A stretch of DNA of 37,902 nt from Acidimicrobiaceae bacterium. GTDB taxonomy: Bacteria > Actinomycetota > Acidimicrobiia > Acidimicrobiales > Aldehydirespiratoraceae. The translations under genes were made by a program, and so were the position numbers. The DNA lies in assembly GCA_009840695.1 (NCBI GenBank), contig VXNG01000120.1, positions 1-37,902 of the forward strand, given 5' to 3'. How positions within the stretch are numbered: the stretch's first letter is position 1; every line of letters starts with the position of its first letter. A model generated the notes under the pieces. It was not told the origin of the DNA and ran no database searches. It saw only the letters and a list, made by a program, of their open reading frames with translations. Shown in pieces: positions 7,446 to 14,879 of this stretch.

Positions 7446-8513
7446 ATGGCTTTCGAAGCCGCTGAAGCCCGCACCGCGAGGCGCAGGCTGTCCCTGGGCC
7501 GCTTCGGCACGCTGATCGGCCGCCGGTTCCGCTTCATCGTCATCCAGCTCGCGGGCGCGGCCACGCTGGCCTTCTTCCTTATCCGCCTCGTGCCCGGCGA
7601 TCCGGCCCGGATTCTCGCCGGCCCGGCTGCGAGCCCGGCGACGCTGGCCGAGCTCCGGCGTCACCTGGGTCTGGACGCGTCGTTGCCGGTCCAGTACGTC
7701 ACCTTCTTAGGCAACCTGCTCAGAGGCGACTTGGGCACGTCGCTGACCACCGGCCAGAACGTCTCCGTCGACTTGTGGCAGCGGGGTCCGGCCACCCTCG
7801 AGCTGATCCTGTTCGCGCTGCTGGTCTCGATGCTGATCGGAGTGCCGCTCGGGGTCGCGCTGGCTAGGCGCAGGGAGAAGCGGTCGGGCAAGGCGATCTT
7901 CGGCTACGCCATGTTCTCGGGGTCGATACCGGACTTCTGGCTGGCGCTGATCCTGCTGTACCTGTTCTCATTCAAGTGGGAGATCTTCCCGCCGCCGATC
8001 GGACGCCTGGGCTTCGAGTCGCCCCCGGACCGGATCACCGGCATGTACACGGTGGACTCGCTCTTGACCGGCGACTTCGCGACCTTCTGGCTGGCCCTCC
8101 AGCATCTGGCACTGCCGGTGCTCACGCTGACGCTCGTCTATTCGGGGCTGATCGTCAAGGTCGCGAATGCATCCAGCGAGCAGGCCTTCGGCGCGGGTTT
8201 CGTCGACTTGTACTCCAGCGTCGGAGTTAGGCCGGCCCTGGCACTGCGACGAGCCACCCGTCTAGCCCTTCCGCCGGTGATCACCGTCGCCGCCATCACC
8301 AACGGGTTCCTGCTCGGTGGCGCGGTGCTGGTCGAGCAGGTGTTCGCCTGGGGCGGAGTCGGGCAGTACGCCGTGCAGGCCGTGCGGGGCGCCGACTTCG
8401 CCGCGATCCAGGGCTTCATCGTCATGGCGGCGTTTTTCAACATCGCCAACTATCTGATCGCTGACATCGCTCTACTCGGCGTGGATCCGCGCCTGGGGAG
8501 GACGGAGGCGTGA
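7446..8513 (+). CDS. ABC permease, DppB/OppB type
   Basis: A 355-residue inner-membrane permease of the peptide/nickel family. It shows the typical first membrane helix and motif (FFLIRLVPGDPARILAG), a periplasmic domain, then about five more membrane segments. The coupling (EAA-type) loop lies around FGAGFVDLYSSVGVRPALAL and ends with RLALPPVITVA, which contacts an ATPase. Length is normal. The N terminus carries a basic stretch (RTARRRLSLGRFG) before the first helix. It follows the binding-protein gene after a hairpin-bearing 83-base gap and overlaps the next permease by GTGA. It forms the channel together with the 8510-9412 product. Confidence 0.94.
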   Translation: MAFEAAEARTARRRLSLGRFGTLIGRRFRFIVIQLAGAATLAFFLIRLVPGDPARILAGPAASPATLAELRRHLGLDASLPVQYVTFLGNLLRGDLGTSLTTGQNVSVDLWQRGPATLELILFALLVSMLIGVPLGVALARRREKRSGKAIFGYAMFSGSIPDFWLALILLYLFSFKWEIFPPPIGRLGFESPPDRITGMYTVDSLLTGDFATFWLALQHLALPVLTLTLVYSGLIVKVANASSEQAFGAGFVDLYSSVGVRPALALRRATRLALPPVITVAAITNGFLLGGAVLVEQVFAWGGVGQYAVQAVRGADFAAIQGFIVMAAFFNIANYLIADIALLGVDPRLGRTEA

Positions 8514-9412
8514 GACGTCGGAGTTCTTCACGCCGTGGTGCCGTGATCTCCAATGCGAAGATCAGGTGGGGGCTGACGATCGTCGTGGTCATCGCGCTGT
8601 CCACCATTCTCGCGCCCGTGTTGACACCTTTCGGGCCCGAGCAGATCACTGACGAGGTGCTCGCCTCCCCCGGTTTCGATCAACTCTTCGGCACGGACCG
8701 CCGGGCCATGGACGTGTTCACGCGGACCCTCTACGCGCCGAGGGTGGATCTCACCATCGGCGTCCTGGCCACGTTGATCGCTTTCGTGATCGGAGTACCG
8801 CTCGGGACCGTGGCGGGCATGTTCGAGGACCGGGGGCGACTCGGCGGCTTCGCATCGCAGATCATCATGCGCGGCATGGACGTCATGCAGGCGTTCCCCG
8901 TCTTTGTGTTCGCCTTGGCGCTGGTTGCGGTATTGGGGACGGGTGCCCTCAACCTTGTGCTGGGCCTCGCGTTCGTGAACACGCCCGTGTTCGTGCGCCA
9001 GATCCGCACCGGTGTGCTGGTCCTACGCGACGAGGCGTTCGTCGAGGCCGCGCTGATCGCGGGCTGGAGCAGACTGCGGATCGCCTTCCGTCACGTTCTG
9101 CCCAACGCCCTCGGGCCGGCGGCCTCGCTGGTCTCGGTGATGATCGGCTTCTCCATCCTGCTGACGGCTGGGCTCAGCTTCGTGGGCGCGGGCGTGCGCG
9201 TGCCCACAGCCGAGTGGGGCGTGATGATCGCCGAAGGATCGGCCCAGTTGCCCACGGGTCAATGGTGGCCGTCCCTCTTCCCCGGATTGTCGCTCGCGCT
9301 GACGGTCTTCGGCTTCTCTCTGCTGGGCGAGGGACTGCGCGAGGCGCCCGGCGCCACCAGCGGCGCGCGGTTCTCCCGGTCGCGCCGCTGGGCCCTGAGG
9401 TCATTCTCGTGA
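8510..9412 (+). CDS. ABC permease, DppC/OppC type
   Basis: A 300-residue second permease. The GTG start overlaps the previous stop by 4 bases. It has an N-terminal membrane helix followed by five more. The family motif FGTDRRAMDVFTRTLYAPR is visible, close to the usual GTDxxGRDVxSRxxxGxR. The EAA loop is EAALIAGWSRLRIAFRHVLP, and the C terminus includes GLSFVGAGVRVPTAEWGVM. The protein ends about where DppC proteins do, with a basic tail. It pairs with the DppB-like protein in the membrane and is followed, again with a GTGA overlap, by the first ATPase gene. Confidence 0.94.
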   Translation: MRRRSSSRRGAVISNAKIRWGLTIVVVIALSTILAPVLTPFGPEQITDEVLASPGFDQLFGTDRRAMDVFTRTLYAPRVDLTIGVLATLIAFVIGVPLGTVAGMFEDRGRLGGFASQIIMRGMDVMQAFPVFVFALALVAVLGTGALNLVLGLAFVNTPVFVRQIRTGVLVLRDEAFVEAALIAGWSRLRIAFRHVLPNALGPAASLVSVMIGFSILLTAGLSFVGAGVRVPTAEWGVMIAEGSAQLPTGQWWPSLFPGLSLALTVFGFSLLGEGLREAPGATSGARFSRSRRWALRSFS

Positions 9413-10194
9413 GTGCTCTGGAGCTTGACGGCTTCGCGCTGAGCGTCGGCGGCGAGGCACTGGTGAACGAGGTGAGCTTGGAGCTGGCGGCGGGACGGAC
9501 TCATGCTGTGATCGGCGAGCGGGGCTCCTCCAAGACGGTGCTGCTGCGGTCCTTAGTGGGAATGTGGCCCGAGAACGCCGAAGTGAGCGGGCGGCTTCGA
9601 GCTGACGGGTTGGATCTGGTCTCTCTGACGGCACGCGAGCGTCTCGCGGCCCGCCGGGAGCGACTCATGTACCTGCCTCCCTCCGGGCGAGAGGCGCTGA
9701 ACCCTGTCGAACGGGTTGACCGGCATTTCCTCGATGTCTGCTCGGTCCGGGCGGGCTGGGCCAGGGCACGGCGCCGGAGCCGCCGGGAGTCGCTCCTCGC
9801 GGAGGCCGCGGTCGATCTCACCAAGCTAGGCATCGCCGATCCCGACCGGGTTCTCGCGTCGATACCCGATGAACTCAGCGGCGGCATGCGCAAGCGGGTC
9901 CTGATTGCGATGGCCTTGCTGCTGAAGCCGGCCGTGCTCGCCGCTGACGACCCGACCAGTGGTCTCGACGTCACCATCTCCCGTCAGATTCTCGACCTGC
10001 TAGCCGAGCTGCAGGGCAACGAGGGGTTCACCCTGGTAATCGCCACTCAGGATCTCGGGATCGTCGCCCACTACGCCTCCACGATCACCGTGTTGAAGTC
10101 AGGAACCGTGGTCGAGCACACCGATCCGGCCACGTTCTTCGCCGGCCCCGCCAGCGAGACCGGTGCCGCCATGCTGGCCAGGGCGAGAGTGTGA
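9409..10194 (+). CDS. ABC ATPase, DppD-like, degenerate nucleotide site
   Basis: A 261-residue importer ATPase, starting at GTG 9409 (GTGA overlap with the permease). The signature motif LSGGM (156-160) is intact, but its own ATP-binding motifs are altered. Walker A reads GERGSSKT (36-43) with Ser where the third Gly belongs. The Q-loop has no Gln (YLPPSGREALNP, 88-99). The catalytic Glu after Walker B is Asp (AADDPTSGLD, D180-D181). The switch His is Gln (IATQDL, Q214). It also lacks the C-terminal oligopeptide-transporter domain of DppD (usual length about 330). The gene reads through normally in a conserved operon, so this looks like a specialised subunit rather than a pseudogene. Its partner is encoded next. 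Confidence 0.9.
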   Translation: MSALELDGFALSVGGEALVNEVSLELAAGRTHAVIGERGSSKTVLLRSLVGMWPENAEVSGRLRADGLDLVSLTARERLAARRERLMYLPPSGREALNPVERVDRHFLDVCSVRAGWARARRRSRRESLLAEAAVDLTKLGIADPDRVLASIPDELSGGMRKRVLIAMALLLKPAVLAADDPTSGLDVTISRQILDLLAELQGNEGFTLVIATQDLGIVAHYASTITVLKSGTVVEHTDPATFFAGPASETGAAMLARARV

Positions 10195-10288
10195 TGGGCG
10201 GCAGCGGTGCTGCGGAGGGCGAGAGTGTGATGGGCGGCGACGGTGCTGCGGAGGGCGAGAGTGTGATGGGCGGCGACGGTGCTGCGGA
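10181..10288 (+). repeat. Three tandem 36-bp repeats across a stop/start junction
   Basis: Units at 10181-10216, 10217-10252 and 10253-10288 are identical apart from one base in the first (A for G substitution making AGC instead of GAC). The unit length is a multiple of three. Each copy contains GAGAGTGTGATGGG, which in the first copy is the stop of the DppD-like gene and the start of the DppF-like gene. Copies two and three repeat the GTG ATG inside the DppF-like frame as 12-residue VMGGDGAAEGES units. Confidence 0.93.
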
Positions 10289-11267
10289 GGCAGTCGCCAG
10301 TGCCAGTGGCCTGCGAAAGGTCTTCCGGCTCAAGAGGGGCCGGGACCTGGTGGCGGTGTCCGGAGTCTCGTTGGAGATCCGCACCGGTGAGGTGCTGGGA
10401 CTCGTCGGTGAGAGCGGGTCGGGGAAGAGCACCGTCGGCCGCTGCTTCGTGCGGTTGCTGACTCCGGACGGGGGGGAGATGCAGTGGCATGATCCCGACA
10501 CGACGATGGGCATGGTCTTCCAGGAGCCTCGAGAATCGTTCAACCGCCAGTTCCGTATCTGGCAGGCGATCGCTGATCCGGTGCAGGCGGCCGGCATGCG
10601 CCTTGGCGACGACCTGGCGCAGCGGGTCAGGGACGCGGCTGAGTCGGTCGGCCTCACCCCGTCGGACCTGCTGGGCGGGGTGGCGGAGGCGTCCGACGAG
10701 ACCCTCCAGCGGACTTCGATCGCTCGGGCGCTGGTGAGGGATCCCCAGTTGCTCGTCTTGGACGAGCCCACGACCTCGCTCGATCCCGACGCCCGGGCTG
10801 GCGTGCTGGACTTGATCCGCCGGGTCCGTGCCGGCCGGTCGATGGCGATCCTGTTGATCAGCCACGACCTCCTCGCCGTCCGGTCCGTGACCGATCGGCT
10901 GGCCATCATGTACCTGGGCAAGATCGTGGAGCAGGGCCCGACTGCTGAGCTGTTCGCCGGCCCGCTGCATCCCTACACCCGGGCGCTGCTGGAGTCGGCC
11001 CTTGAGCTTGATCCCGCCCGGCCGCCGCCGCCGGTGGAGCTGGAGGGCGAGATCCCGAGTCCGTTGGAACGGCCGCCCGGCTGCCCGCTGGAACCACGCT
11101 GTCCGTGGGCGGTCGCAGCCTGCTCGGAGGCGGAGCCGCCGCTGGAGCACGCCGCACCCGAGCATCAGGTGGCCTGCATCCGGGCAGACGACCTCGCTGC
11201 GGATCCCTCACTACCGGCTCGTCGGGCACGCCCGGAGGCGGTCACTTTGAACGGCAAGAGCCAGTGA
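10191..11267 (+). CDS. ABC ATPase, DppF-like, altered signature motif
   Basis: Up to 358 residues from GTG 10191. In-frame ATGs at 10194, 10230 and 10266 are alternative starts created by the 36-bp repeat, and homologous sequence begins only near GLRKVFRLKRG. Walker A GESGSGKST (73-81), Q-loop MVFQEPRESFN, Walker B LLVLDEPTTSLD and switch LLISHDL are all canonical. The ABC signature, normally LSGGQ, reads ASDET (167-171) and continues LQRTSIARAL. The C-terminal oligopeptide domain is complete, with the Cys-rich segment GCPLEPRCPWAVAAC. Combined with the DppD-like subunit, one composite ATP site would be fully consensus and the other doubly degenerate. Confidence 0.92.
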   Translation: MMGGSGAAEGESVMGGDGAAEGESVMGGDGAAEAVASASGLRKVFRLKRGRDLVAVSGVSLEIRTGEVLGLVGESGSGKSTVGRCFVRLLTPDGGEMQWHDPDTTMGMVFQEPRESFNRQFRIWQAIADPVQAAGMRLGDDLAQRVRDAAESVGLTPSDLLGGVAEASDETLQRTSIARALVRDPQLLVLDEPTTSLDPDARAGVLDLIRRVRAGRSMAILLISHDLLAVRSVTDRLAIMYLGKIVEQGPTAELFAGPLHPYTRALLESALELDPARPPPPVELEGEIPSPLERPPGCPLEPRCPWAVAACSEAEPPLEHAAPEHQVACIRADDLAADPSLPARRARPEAVTLNGKSQ

Positions 11268-11316
11268 TCTGCGGATCGGCAGCGAACAGCGCACCCAAGC
11301 GCGAGAGGAGAATGCA

Positions 11317-12360
11317 ATGCAACGACTAGGAGTGGGGCTCTGGGGGGGCATGACCGTCAACGAGCTGATCGAAGTGGTCAAGCTGGCGGACAGGCGCGGT
11401 TACGAGTCGGCCTACATCATCGAGAGCTTCGCCGACGCCTTCTGCTTCCTGTCGGCCTGCGCCCGCGAGACCGAGAACATCATCCTCGGAACCGGTGTGG
11501 CGACGGTCTTCACCCGGAACCCGACCACCATCGCCATCGCCTCGGCGACGGTCGACTCGATCTCGGAGGGCAGGTTCCGGCTGGGGCTCGGCGTGGGCCA
11601 TCGCGAGATCCACCGGATGCGCGACGACGTGGAAGTCAACCGGCCGTCGCCGTTCGCCGACCCTCTCGGTCGGCTGCGCGAGACCACGGAGTTGGTGCGG
11701 GCGATTATGAAGGGCGCGTACCGGGGCGAGTTGGTGCGCTTCGAGGGCGACGTCTTCCACGTACGCGACTACGAGCCGTGGCTCAGCCCCCATCGCGACG
11801 ACATCGAGATCTTCTACGGGGCCTTCTCCGAGTCGACCTTCGAACTGGCGGGCGAGATCGCCGACGGGATCGCCCCGATCTTCGTGCCCCTCGAGTTCGT
11901 GCCGGTCATGAAGGAGTCGGTGGCCCGAGGCGCGGCGCGAGTGGGACGCGACCCGGCCGAGGTCGATCTGGCTTGCTATCTGCCCACCGCCGTCAGCGAC
12001 GACGTGGAGCAGGCCAAGCTGGCCGCCAAGTATGACGTGGCCACTCACATGTCGTCCTACGCTTACTACCGCAACTATTTCGTGCGCCGGGGGATGAGCG
12101 AGGTGGTCGCCGAGATAGTTGAGAAGGTCCGGTCGGAGGACATGGCCGCGGCCGCGGCCGCGGTGCCGGACGAGATGGCCGACGCGGTCGCGGTCTACGG
12201 CACCGCCGAAGACTGCCGCCGCAAGATCGACGTGTACCGGCAAGCGGGGATAACCCTGCCGATCATCTTCCCGTTGCACCCGGAATTCCGGGGCTATCTG
12301 CCCGATCCCGCCTCCCCGGAGGGCATCTATGCCACCATCGACGCCCTGGGACCCGCGTGA
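11317..12360 (+). CDS. LLM-class flavin/F420-dependent oxidoreductase
   Basis: A 347-residue luciferase-like monooxygenase-family TIM barrel. Typical segments are LGVGLWGGMTVNELIEVVKL (strand 1 and helix 1), a strand of the form IILGTGVATVFTRNPTTIA, and GRFRLGLGVGH, the conserved glycine-rich cofactor strand. The family uses FMN or F420 for monooxygenation or hydride transfer. The sequence looks closest to the F420-dependent methylenetetrahydromethanopterin-reductase-like branch, but the cofactor is not proven. The ATG has AGGAG 6-7 bases upstream. It opens a four-gene run with the DUF35, thiolase-like and cupin genes, and may belong to the same transcript as the importer upstream (49-base gap). 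Confidence 0.88.
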   Translation: MQRLGVGLWGGMTVNELIEVVKLADRRGYESAYIIESFADAFCFLSACARETENIILGTGVATVFTRNPTTIAIASATVDSISEGRFRLGLGVGHREIHRMRDDVEVNRPSPFADPLGRLRETTELVRAIMKGAYRGELVRFEGDVFHVRDYEPWLSPHRDDIEIFYGAFSESTFELAGEIADGIAPIFVPLEFVPVMKESVARGAARVGRDPAEVDLACYLPTAVSDDVEQAKLAAKYDVATHMSSYAYYRNYFVRRGMSEVVAEIVEKVRSEDMAAAAAAVPDEMADAVAVYGTAEDCRRKIDVYRQAGITLPIIFPLHPEFRGYLPDPASPEGIYATIDALGPA

Positions 12361-12378
12361 GTGACCTGAGAATGTCCG

Positions 12379-12870
12379 ATGTCGTCTGGCGCGGCAGTGT
12401 CTGAGGCCGATGTCGGCGTGACCCTGTCGTTTCCTGGAGTCGTCCCCGAGATGCGGGGGGAGGAGCAGCGGTACTTCGACTACTGCCAGCAGGGCAGGCT
12501 CATGATCCAGCGGTGCCTCCATTGCGGCCAGCATGTCTTCTACCCCCGGGCGGTGTGCCCCCGCTGCACCGGCGGCGATCTCGAATGGGTGGAGGCGCAG
12601 GGCCACGGGTCGGTGTTCACCTACGCGGTGCATCATCGGTTTCCGCCTGGCTTCGAAGGAGTCGGCCCCTACGTGGTGGCGGTGGTCGAGCTGGCCGAGG
12701 GCGTGCGCATGATGACCAGGATCATGGCCCGGCCCGAGACGGTGTCGGTGGGCATGGCGGTGCGCGTGGCCTTCGCCGAGGTTTCAGAGGACTTCCAGGT
12801 GCCGGTCTTCGTGCCCGAGGAGCCGTCGGCGCAAGCACCGGTCTTCCTGCCCGCGGAGCCGACGGCGTGA
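12379..12870 (+). CDS. Zn-ribbon/OB-fold protein (DUF35 family)
   Basis: A 163-residue protein with a rubredoxin-like zinc ribbon (CLHCG...CPRC; Cys 46, 49, 60, 63) followed by an OB fold (GSVFTYAVHHRFPPGF...GPYVVAVVELAEG). Such proteins act as obligate partners of thiolase-like enzymes, where they bind acyl-CoA or complete the active site, as in Ltp2-ChsH2(DUF35) aldolase complexes. The next gene, overlapping by GTGA, is exactly such a thiolase-like protein. The C-terminal tail has a repeated phrase (PVFVPEEPSAQAPVFLPAEP) that looks like a small internal duplication. The start has an alternative ATG 7 bases upstream in another frame, so ATG 12379 is the only sensible one. Confidence 0.9.
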   Translation: MSSGAAVSEADVGVTLSFPGVVPEMRGEEQRYFDYCQQGRLMIQRCLHCGQHVFYPRAVCPRCTGGDLEWVEAQGHGSVFTYAVHHRFPPGFEGVGPYVVAVVELAEGVRMMTRIMARPETVSVGMAVRVAFAEVSEDFQVPVFVPEEPSAQAPVFLPAEPTA

Positions 12871-14018
12871 GCGCCGGGCCCCGGCTGGCGATCGTCGGCG
12901 CGGCGGCCGCGCCGTCACGGGACTCCGGCACGCTCACTCCGGCCGGGCTGATGGCCGAAGCGGCCGCCGCGGCGATGCGCGACGCCTCGGTGACCAAGGA
13001 TCAGATCGACGGGCTGTTCTCGGCCTCCGCCTACTACTACCTGCCCCAGATGACGCTGGGCGACCACCTCGACATCCGGCCGACTTACAGCGACTCGTCC
13101 AACATCGGCGGATGCTCGTTCATCGCCCACCTGTCGCACGCGGCCGCGGCCATCGACGCCGGGCTCTGCAACGTGGGCCTGATCGCCTACGCGAGCACGC
13201 AGCGCTCCGACGGCCGGCGGTTGGTGAAGAGCATGACCGAGCCGCTCGCCTACGAGGTGCCCTACGGCCCGATGTGGCCTCTCACCGGCTTTGCGATGAT
13301 GGCGCAGCGCCACATGGCGAAGTTCGGCACGACATCGCAGCAGTTGGCCGAGATCGCGGTGGCGGCCCGGGCCTGGGCCCTGCTGAACCCCGAGTCCGGT
13401 CAGACTCACCCCTTGAGTGTCGCCGAGGTGGTCGAGTCCCCGGAGATCTGCTCGCCACTGCGACGCTACGACTGCTGCCTGGTGTCGAACGGCGCGGGTG
13501 CGCTGATCGTGACCTCCCCGGAGCGGGCTGCCGACCTCACCGACCGGCCCGTGCACGTATGGAGCGTGGCCGAGACCCACGACAGCCGCTACGTGTCGCG
13601 GCTGCCCGACTATGTCACGAGCCCCGCGGCCCAGACCGGCCCCCGCGCCCTGGCGGACGCCGGCGTCACGCTCGACGACATCGACGTGTTCGGGGTCTAC
13701 GACGCGTTCACGATCGCGGTGCTCATCGCCCTGGAGGATCTCGGCTTCTGCGCCAAAGGCGAGGGAGGGCCGTTCGTGGCGGACGGCAAGCTCCGTCCCG
13801 GCGGCGGACTCCCCCTCAACACCGGCGGGGGAGGGCTCTCCAACCGCCATCCCGGCATGCTCGGCATAGAACTTCTGCTGGAGGCGGTCGCCCAGCTGCG
13901 CCGCGAGGGCGGGCGACGCCAGGTCCCACAGGCTCAAACCGCCCTGGTGCACGGCCTGGGCGCGGTTCACATGAGTGGCGCCACCGCCGTGCTGAGCCGG
14001 CCCGACTGGACGCCGTGA
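12867..14018 (+). CDS. Thiolase-like protein (acetyl-CoA acetyltransferase/Ltp type)
   Basis: A 383-residue thiolase-superfamily protein starting at GTG 12867, overlapping the DUF35 stop. The N terminus (RLAIVGAAAAPSRDSG) and segments SNIGGCSFIAHLSHAAAAI, DCCLVSNGAGALIVT, TGGGGLSNRHPGMLGIELLL and LVHGLGAVHMSGATAVLSR match the lipid-transfer/SCP-x branch. Canonical biosynthetic thiolase triads are not all obvious. Together with DUF35 it probably makes a heteromeric enzyme that cleaves a C-C bond of an acyl-CoA, either by thiolysis or, as in Ltp2-type complexes, by retro-aldol cleavage. Which of these applies cannot be decided from sequence reading alone. Confidence 0.9.
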   Translation: MSAGPRLAIVGAAAAPSRDSGTLTPAGLMAEAAAAAMRDASVTKDQIDGLFSASAYYYLPQMTLGDHLDIRPTYSDSSNIGGCSFIAHLSHAAAAIDAGLCNVGLIAYASTQRSDGRRLVKSMTEPLAYEVPYGPMWPLTGFAMMAQRHMAKFGTTSQQLAEIAVAARAWALLNPESGQTHPLSVAEVVESPEICSPLRRYDCCLVSNGAGALIVTSPERAADLTDRPVHVWSVAETHDSRYVSRLPDYVTSPAAQTGPRALADAGVTLDDIDVFGVYDAFTIAVLIALEDLGFCAKGEGGPFVADGKLRPGGGLPLNTGGGGLSNRHPGMLGIELLLEAVAQLRREGGRRQVPQAQTALVHGLGAVHMSGATAVLSRPDWTP

Positions 14019-14121
14019 GCCCCATCGGCGCTGTGAGTTCATCAGGGTCATGAGCCTCGCCGACGCCACGAGTCAACCGACGGTGAGCGGAACCGACAGG
14101 TCTGACAGGAGGTAAGGCAGC

Positions 14122-14754
14122 ATGGAAGCGACCGTCACGAGGATCAGCGACTTGGGCTGGGTGGACCAGGACGTTCCCGACAGCACGCCGGTGCCGACGG
14201 TGATCAGGCTCCCGAGCGACGCCGCGGACAGGTCCTTCTCGGTGATCGTCCGATTCCCCGAGGGCTGGACCCGGCCGTTCACCGGCTACTACGAGTCCAC
14301 GGAGGAGATCTTCCTGTTGGAGGGCCGGGTCGCCATGAGCGGTGCGACCTATTCGGCGGGCGACTACGGCTGGTTCCCGGCCGGCTACCTGCGCACGGAC
14401 TCCTCCAGCACCGGCAGCCTGACGCTGGCCTTCTTCAGCGGCCCCGCTCGCTGGCGTCGCCTCGACCGCAGCCCCGACGGATTCGACCCCTCCGGAGTGG
14501 TGGTGCGAAGGCGCGGCGGGGGCGAGGCGGTGGAGTCCCCGCTGGGCCCGGCCCGATGTCTGCGAGCCGGTCGACGCTGGTCGACGTTCCTGTTCGACGG
14601 CATCGAGACCGCCGTCACGCCCGTCGGAACCCGCGGCGAACTGTTCGCCGTCGACCAGGGACTCTGGGTGTCGGCGCTGCCCGGCTCGACGATCCCCGCC
14701 ATCGACGGAAGGGTCTTCTGCCGGCTCACGGGAATCGACGAGCCTCCAGACTGA
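14122..14754 (+). CDS. Cupin-like protein without metal-binding histidines
   Basis: A 210-residue protein. The first half has the cupin outline: FSVIVRFPEGWTRPFTGYYE, EEIFLLEGRVAMSG, AGDYGWFPAGYLR. The usual HxH...E metal motif is replaced by a segment with no His (GYYESTEE). The second half (about 125-205) appears to repeat a shortened barrel, so this may be a bicupin resembling ChrR/DUF4437-like proteins. A very good AGGAGGT at 14107-14113 precedes the ATG by 8 bases. It is separated from the thiolase-like gene by 103 bases and may be transcribed with it. The function is unknown. A non-metal binding or isomerase role is possible. Confidence 0.78.
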   Translation: MEATVTRISDLGWVDQDVPDSTPVPTVIRLPSDAADRSFSVIVRFPEGWTRPFTGYYESTEEIFLLEGRVAMSGATYSAGDYGWFPAGYLRTDSSSTGSLTLAFFSGPARWRRLDRSPDGFDPSGVVVRRRGGGEAVESPLGPARCLRAGRRWSTFLFDGIETAVTPVGTRGELFAVDQGLWVSALPGSTIPAIDGRVFCRLTGIDEPPD

Positions 14755-14811
14755 CCCCCGAGCGTCCGCGTCGTGCCGCCTGCGCCGCGCTCGCCCGCCA
14801 AGTGCTCGGAC

Positions 14812-14879
14812 GCGTCAGACGGAGGCGCGCGTCAGACGCAACGACGCGTCAGCCGGCACTGCTCGTCAGCCGGAAGAAC
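14812..14879. repeat. Four imperfect 17-bp direct repeats
   Basis: Units begin at 14812, 14829, 14846 and 14863, exactly 17 bases apart, sharing GCGTCAGAC or a close variant. They span the end of the convergent gap between the cupin gene and the MmgE/PrpD gene; the last two lie inside the latter's 3' end. CGTCAGACG in the first two is itself a palindrome around a central base. Role unknown. Confidence 0.6.

Noticed and set aside
9409..10194. DppD-like ATPase as a pseudogene
   Set aside because: Frame is intact, overlaps on both sides are normal, and the losses match precisely the sites that pair with the partner's altered signature.
14100..14106. GTCTGAC before the cupin gene as another operator
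   Set aside because: No promoter boxes flank it and it abuts the ribosome site; the core is common enough to occur by chance.
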